A stretch of DNA of 64,000 nucleotides from Psychroserpens luteus (GTDB lineage: Bacteria; Bacteroidota; Bacteroidia; Flavobacteriales; Flavobacteriaceae), in contig NZ_JADILU010000003.1 of assembly GCF_015319355.1 (NCBI RefSeq), positions 372,001 through 436,000 on the forward strand, in the 5' to 3' direction. The notes beneath the pieces are model-generated. The model did no database searches. It was given only the letters and a program-made list of their open reading frames with translations, and was not told the DNA's origin. Position numbers and translations under genes: made by a program. Within the stretch, counting starts at the first letter, position 1. Each line of letters opens with the position of its first letter. Positions 16,706-24,077 of the stretch are shown in pieces.

Positions 16706-17260
16706 ATGAAAAAAATTATTTTAGGCCTAATTTTAATAGGATTGGCAATGCAATCTTATGGTCAAGACGTGCTTTTTCAAGCAAAAATTAAAAAAGAGAA
16801 AGTTCCTGTAGTCATTATTGAAGCAATCGATACCGACTTTGGGGATTTTGAAATGGTTGAATTTTATGCAATACCTATAGAATTCATTGATGAAGAGGTG
16901 TATATAAATAGAAACATTGATTCTGATGAAGATTATGATACTTATCAAGTGATTTTGAAAGGAAAAAACAGTAAAATAGTTAGTACTTACAATAAGGAAG
17001 GTAAGTTATTAAGTTCAGTTGAGCATCTTAAAAATACTGAACCAACTTTAGAGGTTAGAAATGCTATGGCAAAAGCATTCCCTGGTTGGATTATAACAAA
17101 GGATCACTATAAAATGAACTACTATTCTGGCAAACAGAAAAAAGAACGTTATAAATTAATTATTACAAAAGGAAAAGAAAAAAAGGTGGTCTTTATGGAT
17201 GGAAAAGGAGAAATCTTAAAAGTCCATCAAAAACTAAACCTAGAACTGAAAAAAAACTGA
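16706..17260 (+). CDS. Secreted PepSY-like protein
   Basis: 184 residues. An N-terminal signal peptide ends near QSYGQ. The rest has two beta-rich halves, with the second (VRNAMAKAFPGWIITKDHYKMNYYSGKQKKERYKLIITKGKEKKVVFMDGKGEIL) having the alternating helix-then-strands pattern of PepSY-like/DUF2874 periplasmic proteins. Such domains bind or inhibit enzymes in the envelope; no specific function can be assigned. It is a single-gene unit bounded by its own promoter and a strong terminator. Confidence 0.65.
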   Translation: MKKIILGLILIGLAMQSYGQDVLFQAKIKKEKVPVVIIEAIDTDFGDFEMVEFYAIPIEFIDEEVYINRNIDSDEDYDTYQVILKGKNSKIVSTYNKEGKLLSSVEHLKNTEPTLEVRNAMAKAFPGWIITKDHYKMNYYSGKQKKERYKLIITKGKEKKVVFMDGKGEILKVHQKLNLELKKN

Positions 17261-17322
17261 TATAAATAATAAAATATTATTGCTCAATATTTTAACAACA
17301 ATCATTGTGTTTTGTTACATGT

Positions 17323-17359
17323 AAAAAGGAAGTCTTTAATTGGTTGACTTCCTTTTTTT
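17323..17359 (+). terminator. Terminator after the PepSY-like gene
   Basis: AAAAAGGAAGTC pairs with GACTTCC across a loop of about ten bases, followed by seven Ts. Confidence 0.88.
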
Positions 17360-17400
17360 GTGCAATATCCTTTTTGCATTAATAAATAACTATTACCGCT

Positions 17401-17799
17401 ATGAAATATTTTTATTTTTTTTTAAAGAAGTTCAAACCGTTACTATTTATTTTAGCTTTAACATTAGTTCGTTGTGCAGGACCTTATAGCTATAATGATG
17501 ATGGCTCAACAATAGAATTAAGTGAAGATGATTCATTTCAAATTGAATTACAAGGTGATATTAAGTCTGATTATTATTGGCAATTAGTTTCAGAAAACAC
17601 TCTCGTTAAATTACAAAAACCAGTAACCATTAAAACATATTCCGATAAAACATTGTATACATTCTATTTTAAGTCGCTGTCTTATGGAGAACAAAAAATA
17701 GAAATGATATATACCGATGGTAAAGATATTGTGAATACCTTTCAGTTAAATGTTATTATTGGGAGCATGGGACTTATCACTTCAGAGTTGAAAAAATAA
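17401..17799 (+). CDS. Lipoprotein with chagasin-like (I42) features
   Basis: 132 residues. The hydrophobic N-terminus ends in LVRC, a plausible lipobox with Cys at the cleavage site. The mature part contains ELQGDIKSDYYWQLV, the position and spacing of the NPTTGY-W loop of chagasin-type cysteine protease inhibitors, and a following F-Y-G-x2-x-I strand region. The key NPTTGY residues are not conserved, so the inhibitor assignment is tentative. It lies 16 bases before the universal stress gene and is likely co-transcribed with it. Confidence 0.55.
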   Translation: MKYFYFFLKKFKPLLFILALTLVRCAGPYSYNDDGSTIELSEDDSFQIELQGDIKSDYYWQLVSENTLVKLQKPVTIKTYSDKTLYTFYFKSLSYGEQKIEMIYTDGKDIVNTFQLNVIIGSMGLITSELKK

Positions 17800-17815
17800 T
17801 AAATCCTAGTTTATA

Positions 17816-18670
17816 ATGAAAAAAAGAATTTTATGTTACACAGATTTTTCTGAAAATTCGCAAAATGCAATTCATTATGCTATTAAGCTATATGAGCAAC
17901 AAGCCTGTGATTTCTATATTTTAAATGCCTTTCAATCAGATGAAGATGCTTCAGATATTGAGGCGCTTATCCCAAAGCCAGGTAATGAAACTTATGAATT
18001 AGAAAAGAAAATTTCAGAAACTGGTTTAAAAAAAACAGTAAATACTTTAAAGTCTAATTTCAAAAGTGCCAAACATACTTACAAAACGATATCAAGTTAT
18101 AATACTTTACTTTATAGCCTAAAAAACACCATCAAAAATAACACTATAAATCTGCTAGTTATTGGTGCTAAAGGGATGTTGGATGAAGAAGAAAATAACA
18201 ACATACCGACTTTAGATGTTATGGAATATATTACGGAATGTTCTATTTTGGCAGTTCCTTGTGATTACAAATATTGCGGTCTAAAAGTAATAGTACTTCC
18301 TGTTAATTATGAAGAAGCACTAAATGAAACCAATTTTTCTGAAATACTTGATATAGCTAAACTGCATCATCCAAATATAAATATTCTACATATTAAAAAA
18401 GAGCATGAGTTAAACGACAATCAATTAGAACATAAAAAAATGCTAGAATCAATTCTCCAAGGACTAAAATATACATTCCATACTCTTATGCGTATGAATG
18501 TAAATAAAGGAATTAATCTCTTTATCAATAATGAACACTGCAACCTCATTGCTTATATTGATGAAAGATCTCACTACATTGGCAATGAACTACCAAGACC
18601 TTTATTTAAAGCATTGGATAATCATTTGTCGATACCTGTATTGCTGGTTAATGTTAATTTTTCAAGGTAA
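17816..18670 (+). CDS. Universal stress protein, tandem-domain
   Basis: 284 residues with two UspA-like halves. The first begins KRILCYTDFSENSQNAIHYAIKLYEQQACDFYILNAF and includes NLLVIGAKG; the second (about residue 155 on) is more diverged. The ATP-binding G-x2-G-x9-G[ST] motif is incomplete. Tandem Usp proteins of this kind are common in Flavobacteria and respond to starvation and redox stress. No stress-type palindrome lies directly before this unit. A paralogue lies at 56575. Confidence 0.85.
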   Translation: MKKRILCYTDFSENSQNAIHYAIKLYEQQACDFYILNAFQSDEDASDIEALIPKPGNETYELEKKISETGLKKTVNTLKSNFKSAKHTYKTISSYNTLLYSLKNTIKNNTINLLVIGAKGMLDEEENNNIPTLDVMEYITECSILAVPCDYKYCGLKVIVLPVNYEEALNETNFSEILDIAKLHHPNINILHIKKEHELNDNQLEHKKMLESILQGLKYTFHTLMRMNVNKGINLFINNEHCNLIAYIDERSHYIGNELPRPLFKALDNHLSIPVLLVNVNFSR

Positions 18671-18696
18671 TATTTCTATAAAAGAAAACATCTAAA

Positions 18697-18739
18697 TGAC
18701 TTTAGTCATTTAGAATAGAAAACAGAATGGGTATTTTTA
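18697..18739 (+). promoter_or_regulatory. FNR/CRP-type site and -7 box of the PEP synthase gene
   Basis: TGACTTTAGTCA (18697-18708), within AAATGACTTTAGTCATTT, is followed by TATTTTTA (18732-18739). Spacing is 29.5 bases; the start codon lies 25 bases beyond the box. Confidence 0.75.
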
Positions 18740-18763
18740 GGATTAAATTAAAGAACTAAAAAT

Positions 18764-21160
18764 ATGGAATCACGTATCAAAAAGTTTAGTGAAATTGCGA
18801 TTAGCGATATAGGTCTTGTAGGAGGGAAGAATGCTTCTTTAGGAGAGATGTATAATAAGTTAACCTCAAAAGGAGTTCGTGTACCAAATGGATTTGCAAC
18901 AACTTCAGCTGCTTTTTGGGAGTTTTTGAAGGAAAATAAGATTCAAGAAACTTTAAAAGTACTTTTAACCCAGCTCGATAGAGAATCCTATTCTAATTTA
19001 GAAGCGATTGGAGAACAAGCTCGCAACTATATTTTAAACGGTACTTTTTCAGTCGATTTTTCAGAAGAAATAAAATCCGCTTATAAAAATTTATGTAAAG
19101 AAAGCAATTGTGCAGTCGCTGTGAGAAGTAGTGCCACAGCTGAAGACTTGCCAGATGCTAGTTTTGCAGGACAACACGAAACCTTTTTAAATATAAAAGG
19201 CGAAGAAGAATTACTTAAAGCAATAAAAAAATGCATTGCATCTTTATACACTAACCGAGCTATAAAATATCGTGAAGACAAAGGTTTTAAGCATGACACA
19301 ATAGCTTTATCTGTTGGAGTGCAACTTATGGTTCGCTCTGATAAAGGATGCTCTGGAGTAGGCTTTACCATAGAACCAGAGTCTGGTTTTAATAATATAA
19401 TTCACCTTTCTGGTGTTTGGGGTTTAGGTGAAAACATTGTACAAGGTGTTGTAAGTCCAGACGAATATTATGTCTTTAAACCAAGTCTGAAAACGAATAA
19501 GTATCCTATCATTCAGAAAAAATTAGGAGACAAGAAGTTAACAATGATTTATTCGGAATCATCTCATGATTTAGCAACCATAAATATAGATACTCCTGAA
19601 GATAAACAGCAACAATTTGTATTAACAGATGCAGAGGTAGTTGTTATGGCAAAGTGGGCAAAATGTATAGAAGACCATTATAAAAAAGCAATGGACATTG
19701 AATGGGCAAAAGACGGTTTATCAGGAGAGTTGTTTATTACACAAGCGCGACCAGAAACGGTTCATCAAACAAGAAATAAAAATATCCATATTGAATATAA
19801 TTTATTAGAAAAAGGAGAATTATTAGCGCAAGGAAATGCAGTAGGATCTAAAATAGCTGTTGGAAAAGCTCGCCTTATAAAATCCCCAAAAGATGCAGAT
19901 GAACTATCGCCAGACACTATTATTGTGACAGATACCATTACGCCAGATTGGGATCCGTTATTAAAACAAGTAGCAGGTATAGTAACCAACAAAGGAGGCA
20001 GAACAAGTCATGCTGCTATTGTGGCTAGGGAATTGGGTGTTCCAGCAATTGTTGGATGTGATGATGCTACTCAAGCTATACAGGATGGAGAAATAATTAC
20101 GGTTACTTGTTCTCAAGGAAAAACTGGATATATCTACCAAGGAAAGTGTGCTTTTGAAAAAAAAGAAATTGATTTTTCAAATATTAAACTACCAAAGACT
20201 GAAGCAAAAATGATACTTGCTGATCCTGAAAATGCATTCCAACTATCGTTTTACCCAAATAATGGAGTAGGACTGTTACGAATGGAATTCATTATCACAC
20301 ATCTGGTAAAAGTGCATCCTATGGCTTTGGTTAAGTTTAATGCTATAAATGATGTTGCCATACAAAAAGAGATCATCGAAATTACTAAAACATATGCTGA
20401 CAAAACGGAATATTTTGTAGATAAGTTGTCACAAGGTATTGCAACTATTGCAGCTGCTTTTTATCCTAAAGAAGTGATTGTAAGGCTAAGTGATTTTAAA
20501 ACCAATGAATATGCCAATTTAATTGGAGGAGCTCAATTTGAGCCTAAAGAAGAGAATCCAATGTTAGGTTTTAGAGGAGCGTCACGTTACTATAGTGATT
20601 TATATAAAGATGGATTTGCATTGGAATGTAGGGCAATTAAAAAAGTACGTGAGGTTATGGGACTTACTAACCTAAAAGTAATGGTACCGTTTTGTAGAAC
20701 AATAAAAGAAGGTAAAAAAGTATTGGTCAGTTTGGAAAATAATGGGTTGAAACGTGGTGAAGACGGACTAGAAGTGTACACTATGGTAGAAATTCCTAGT
20801 AATGTGATTTTGGCGGAACAATTTGCTGAAATATTTGATGGGTTCTCAATAGGCTCCAATGATCTTACTCAACTAACATTGGGTATTGATAGAGATTCTC
20901 AATTAATGGGAGAGCTCTTTGACGAAAATGATGAAGCAGCAAAAAAGATGATTTCAATGGCAATCCATTCCGCAAACAAAACAAAAACTAAAATTGGTTT
21001 GTGTGGTCAGGCACCTAGTGACTTTCCAGAATTTGCAACTTTTTTGATTAACGAAGGTATAGACAGTATCTCGTTTAATCCAGATGCTTTATTACAAGGT
21101 ATCGAAAACATTAATAAAGCAGAAAAAAGTGTTTTTAATAAAAAGCAAATTCATAATTAG
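18764..21160 (+). CDS. ppsA: Phosphoenolpyruvate synthase
   Basis: 798 residues, the usual length. The N-terminal ATP-grasp part begins with VGGKNASLGEMY and contains AVRSSATAEDLPDASFAGQHET. The swivelling phosphohistidine domain has GGRTSHAAIVARELGVPAIVGC with the catalytic His, and the C-terminal barrel ends with GLCGQAPSDFPEFA, carrying the catalytic Cys. The enzyme makes PEP from pyruvate and ATP, releasing AMP and phosphate, and so opens gluconeogenesis. Placing it under the stress-type promoter suggests a metabolic switch during energy limitation. No PSRP-type regulatory gene is adjacent. Confidence 0.95.
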   Translation: MESRIKKFSEIAISDIGLVGGKNASLGEMYNKLTSKGVRVPNGFATTSAAFWEFLKENKIQETLKVLLTQLDRESYSNLEAIGEQARNYILNGTFSVDFSEEIKSAYKNLCKESNCAVAVRSSATAEDLPDASFAGQHETFLNIKGEEELLKAIKKCIASLYTNRAIKYREDKGFKHDTIALSVGVQLMVRSDKGCSGVGFTIEPESGFNNIIHLSGVWGLGENIVQGVVSPDEYYVFKPSLKTNKYPIIQKKLGDKKLTMIYSESSHDLATINIDTPEDKQQQFVLTDAEVVVMAKWAKCIEDHYKKAMDIEWAKDGLSGELFITQARPETVHQTRNKNIHIEYNLLEKGELLAQGNAVGSKIAVGKARLIKSPKDADELSPDTIIVTDTITPDWDPLLKQVAGIVTNKGGRTSHAAIVARELGVPAIVGCDDATQAIQDGEIITVTCSQGKTGYIYQGKCAFEKKEIDFSNIKLPKTEAKMILADPENAFQLSFYPNNGVGLLRMEFIITHLVKVHPMALVKFNAINDVAIQKEIIEITKTYADKTEYFVDKLSQGIATIAAAFYPKEVIVRLSDFKTNEYANLIGGAQFEPKEENPMLGFRGASRYYSDLYKDGFALECRAIKKVREVMGLTNLKVMVPFCRTIKEGKKVLVSLENNGLKRGEDGLEVYTMVEIPSNVILAEQFAEIFDGFSIGSNDLTQLTLGIDRDSQLMGELFDENDEAAKKMISMAIHSANKTKTKIGLCGQAPSDFPEFATFLINEGIDSISFNPDALLQGIENINKAEKSVFNKKQIHN

Positions 21161-21311
21161 AAAAAAACAATCCAATTGGAGGTCATTTCACAGAACTCAA
21201 ATATCAATTTATTTAGCTATATAATTAAAGGTAAATAGTTCTTTAAGAATATAGAAGTATACCTATTTTAGGTAGTAATGCAATTAAAATATTGATGGTA
21301 TTGAAAGTCTT

Positions 21312-21842
21312 TTATAAACTTTTTGGTTTTCTTTCTGTTTTCCTTTCTAACTCCATTTTTTTTAAATTATTCTGAAATTGATTTAACTCATTTTCGAAGC
21401 CTCTAAGTATTATTAAATAATTACCAAGATGTAATGCTTTTAAATAAAATGTAGATCTTTCTTGATCTATTCCTAAACCTCTTAAAATACCGTAAGGTCC
21501 TGTTAACATTGCGCCTATTTTTTTGAGTTCTATTTCTTGCAAAAACATAGAAACAAGAAATCCTGTGATAAAAATGGTTCCAATTTCAGGATTTGATAGA
21601 ATTCCAAAGTCTATTGGATGTGCAAACAAGGCCTTACATTTTATCTCCATTTCTTCTTCTAAAGCAAATAGTTTTTTAGGATCATCCAAACTATCTTCAT
21701 CAAACTTACCAATTATAGATACTTGTAGGTTACTATTTTTGGATTCTTGAAGGGTTTTTAATACGTCCTCTACTTGCTTAAATTTTGGGTATGATTTTAA
21801 GAAAACACGCTTTTGGTTTGTTTCTTGACTTTTAGATTTCAT
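21312..21842 (-). CDS. YflT/general-stress-17M-like protein
   Basis: 176 residues. After a charged N-terminus, the pattern resembles general stress protein 17M/DUF1269 domains: a beta strand (NLQVSIIGKF), a glycine-containing hydrophobic helix, MLTGPYGILRGLGID, then a YLKALHLGNYLIILRG strand where relatives have an acidic and glycine pair followed by LV-VR. The match is by eye and moderate. It may associate with membranes. It is convergent with PEP synthase and divergent from the YtxH operon, with its own palindrome. Confidence 0.5.
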   Translation of the reverse strand: MKSKSQETNQKRVFLKSYPKFKQVEDVLKTLQESKNSNLQVSIIGKFDEDSLDDPKKLFALEEEMEIKCKALFAHPIDFGILSNPEIGTIFITGFLVSMFLQEIELKKIGAMLTGPYGILRGLGIDQERSTFYLKALHLGNYLIILRGFENELNQFQNNLKKMELERKTERKPKSL

Positions 21843-21880
21843 TATAATTTAATATTGGTACAATAATTTCTACTGTATCA

Positions 21881-21923
21881 CTAAAATAACATGAACTAGA
21901 TTAAAAAGTAATGACGTACATCA
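21881..21923 (-). promoter_or_regulatory. FNR/CRP-type site and -7 box of the 21312-21842 gene
   Basis: TGACGTACATCA (21912-21923) is followed on the minus strand by TATTTTAG (21888 to 21881), one mismatch from TAnnTTTG, at the 29.5-base spacing. Confidence 0.62.
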
Positions 21924-21964
21924 TTATAGAAGTTTTTTTAGATTTTTATTAATTTTAATTACAG

Positions 21965-22007
21965 TGACCTAGGTCATTCTAATTAAGAGTTAGTTGGCCT
22001 AATTTTG
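21965..22007 (+). promoter_or_regulatory. FNR/CRP-type site and -7 box of the YtxH operon
   Basis: TGACCTAGGTCA (21965-21976), a perfect palindrome, is followed by the consensus TAATTTTG (22000-22007), spacing 29.5. It is the cleanest copy of the design in the window. Confidence 0.8.
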
Positions 22008-22048
22008 TAGTATAGAAATTAATTTATTAATCTTTAAAATTTAGAATT

Positions 22049-22372
22049 ATGTCAAGTAATAAGGAAAACACACTAGTTGCTTTGCTAGCTGGAGTTGCAA
22101 TAGGAGTAGGGATAGGAGTGCTATATGCACCGGATAAAGGAACCGAAACAAGAAAAAAAATTAAGCAAAAAGCAGAAGATGCTAAACACGATATTTCTGA
22201 TCGTGTGTCTCATGCTAAAGCGGATCTTACAAGATCTGTACATGAGAAAAAAGAAGAAATGAAAGAAAAGTTAGATGAAACTATTTCTCATATGAATGGT
22301 AAGGCAGAAGATATTATTTCTAGCTTAGAACGTAAGTTAGAAGAGCTTAAAAAAATGGAGCCTCAAAAATAA
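22049..22372 (+). CDS. YtxH-domain stress protein
   Basis: 107 residues. A single N-terminal hydrophobic segment (VALLAGVAIGVGIGVLYAPDKG) ends in the YAP-KG motif typical of YtxH proteins and is followed by a long charged helix (KIKQKAEDAKHDISDRVSHAKADLTRSVHEKKEEMKEKL). It is a small inner-membrane protein with a cytosolic coiled coil. It heads a three-gene unit with a holin-superfamily-III-like protein six bases on. Confidence 0.88.
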   Translation: MSSNKENTLVALLAGVAIGVGIGVLYAPDKGTETRKKIKQKAEDAKHDISDRVSHAKADLTRSVHEKKEEMKEKLDETISHMNGKAEDIISSLERKLEELKKMEPQK

Positions 22373-22377
22373 TAATT

Positions 22378-22737
22378 ATGGCTTTTGAAAAATTAAAAGA
22401 AAACGTGTTAGAGACAGATGTTAATATTCATGCTTATATAAATAGCAGTGAAGATTACCTTAAGCTTAAAAGTTTTAAAGTACTTATGTTAGGTGTTACC
22501 TATGTCACTAAAGTATTAGTAATAGGTGCTTTAGTATGTATAACATTACTAATGATATCTTTTGCTGTGGCCTTTAGGTTAGCTCAAGTTTTAAATAATA
22601 CGTTTTATGGTTTTTTAATTGTTGGATTGTTTTATGTGCTAGTTGTAATACTTGTTTATTTATTTAGAGACAAGTTTAATGGGCCTTTATTAAGAAAATT
22701 TTCTAAATATTATTTTATAAAGAATGATGCCAAATAA
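22378..22737 (+). CDS. Holin-superfamily-III-like (DUF1469) membrane protein
   Basis: 119 residues with two long hydrophobic segments (VTKVLVIGALVCITLLMISFAVAFRLA and FYGFLIVGLFYVLVVILVYLF) joined by a short loop, and charged flanks. This is the layout of the phage-holin-like family routinely found behind YtxH genes. Despite the family name there is no phage context. It overlaps the next gene by 14 bases, indicating translational coupling. Confidence 0.78.
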   Translation: MAFEKLKENVLETDVNIHAYINSSEDYLKLKSFKVLMLGVTYVTKVLVIGALVCITLLMISFAVAFRLAQVLNNTFYGFLIVGLFYVLVVILVYLFRDKFNGPLLRKFSKYYFIKNDAK

Positions 22738-22939
22738 CTATAATTCGTTTAACGAAATAGACAATCAGTTAAAAATTTTGAGCTTGCAAAAGCAGATTTA
22801 TAAAGAACATATAAAACTGAATATTAAAAGCTCTAAAAACAGCTTAAGCGCGATCAATATTAAGAGTGAATTTAAAAGTGCTTTGCAAGAGCAAGTACTT
22901 ACATTTATAATTAATAATTTGATTAAAAGGTTTAAATAA
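22724..22939 (+). CDS. Small conserved partner of the YtxH operon
   Basis: 71 residues, charged and helical, with no signal peptide. NEIDNQLKILSLQKQIYKEHIKLNIKSSKNSL looks like a coiled coil and the last 18 residues are amphipathic. It overlaps the preceding membrane-protein gene by 14 bases, which together with the operon position supports it being real. Similar short proteins follow YtxH/holin pairs in other Flavobacteria, as I recall; no function is known. Confidence 0.65.
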   Translation: MMPNNYNSFNEIDNQLKILSLQKQIYKEHIKLNIKSSKNSLSAINIKSEFKSALQEQVLTFIINNLIKRFK

Positions 22940-22940
22940 T

Positions 22941-22983
22941 AAAAAGGAGTTTTACTATATATTTATGGTGAAACTCTTTTTCC
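22941..22983. terminator. Bidirectional terminator between convergent operons
   Basis: AAAAAGGAGTTTTA pairs imperfectly with TGAAACTCTTTTTCC across an AT-rich loop. T runs occur at both ends, suiting both the YtxH operon and the regulator gene that ends at 22995. Confidence 0.7.
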
Positions 22984-22994
22984 TTTATTGTCTA

Positions 22995-24077
22995 CTATCC
23001 AAATTCTGAAATTTGTTTTAGTCTTTCTTTGTCTAATATAACAAGTCTTCTATTTGTTTCTACATCAATTAAACCTTCATGTTTAAATTCGGTTAACATT
23101 CTAATAGCGGTTTCTGTTGCTGTACCAATTAATCCAGCAAAATCTTCTCTAGGAATACTAATTCCAGTATGTTTACTATCTTTTATTAGTCCTTTATGAT
23201 CTAATTCTAACAATGCTTTGGCTGTTCTTTTTCGTACAGTAGAATAAGCCATATCTACCAGATGCTCCTGCATGTCTATTAAATTATTAGAGATGATATC
23301 TATAAATTTATTAGAGACCTCTTTGTTACCATACAAGAGTTTTGTGAAATCTGCTTTTGGGATTCCGCAAATCTCAGCATCTTCCAATACACTGGCAGTT
23401 TCTACATACAAGCCTTTATCTCCAAGTAGCGATAATTGCCCTATAAAATCTCCAGGACCATATAAACCTGTAACAAATTCTTTTCCAGATTCGGTAGTTC
23501 TATATGTTTTTACATTCCCACTTTGTATAAAATATAATTGATGTGCAGCAGTGCCTTCTGTAAAAATGTATTCTTTAGTTTTATACTTTTCAAGGTTGCG
23601 ATCATTAGAGAGTTCTTCTAGTTTTAAGTAGTCTGAAGCTTCGTTAATAAATTCACTAATACCTTCAATGTTTTTAGAGAATTCTTTTTTTAAAAAATCA
23701 CTCTTTTTTATACGACATGCTATAGCATCTAATAATTCATCCTCTTCAAATGGTTTGGTTAGATAATCGTCTACACCAATATTCATTCCTTTTCTTACAT
23801 CTGTTTTTTCCGATTTAGCAGTTAGAAAAATAAAAGGAATACTCGCTGTTTTATGGTTTTTACTTAAGCTTTCAAAAACACCAAAACCATCTAATTCTGG
23901 CATCATAATATCGCAAAGAATAAGATCTGGAGCATGCTTTAAAGCTTTTTCAACACCTATTTTACCGTTTTCCGCAGTAATGACAGTATAATTTTCTAAT
24001 TCAAGAATATCTGCAGTATTTTCTCGTACGTCTTGATTGTCCTCAATTAATAGTATTTTATTCATCTTTTTTTTCAT
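22995..24077 (-). CDS. Receiver-cNMP-binding-Crp/FNR transcription regulator
   Basis: 360 residues. Residues 1-125 form a response-regulator receiver with phospho-acceptor Asp56 (LILCDIMMP), TAK and Lys108. Residues 150-270 form a cNMP-binding-like beta-roll (EYIFTEGTAAHQLYFIQSGNVKTYR, GDFIGQLSLLG). Residues 280-350 form a Crp-type winged helix with recognition helix TATETAIRML, keeping the Glu322 and Arg326 pair that in CRP and FNR reads the TGA/TCA half-sites. No FNR-type cysteine cluster is present. Its start overlaps the sensor kinase stop by up to 20 bases; MNKILL, four codons in, is an alternative start. It is the best candidate to bind the TGAY-N4-RTCA palindromes across this region. 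Confidence 0.92.
   Translation of the reverse strand: MKKKMNKILLIEDNQDVRENTADILELENYTVITAENGKIGVEKALKHAPDLILCDIMMPELDGFGVFESLSKNHKTASIPFIFLTAKSEKTDVRKGMNIGVDDYLTKPFEEDELLDAIACRIKKSDFLKKEFSKNIEGISEFINEASDYLKLEELSNDRNLEKYKTKEYIFTEGTAAHQLYFIQSGNVKTYRTTESGKEFVTGLYGPGDFIGQLSLLGDKGLYVETASVLEDAEICGIPKADFTKLLYGNKEVSNKFIDIISNNLIDMQEHLVDMAYSTVRKRTAKALLELDHKGLIKDSKHTGISIPREDFAGLIGTATETAIRMLTEFKHEGLIDVETNRRLVILDKERLKQISEFG

Noticed and set aside
22378-22737. Holin-like gene as sign of a prophage
   Set aside because: The family name is historical; the gene is part of a YtxH operon, and no phage structural, lysis or integrase gene is near.
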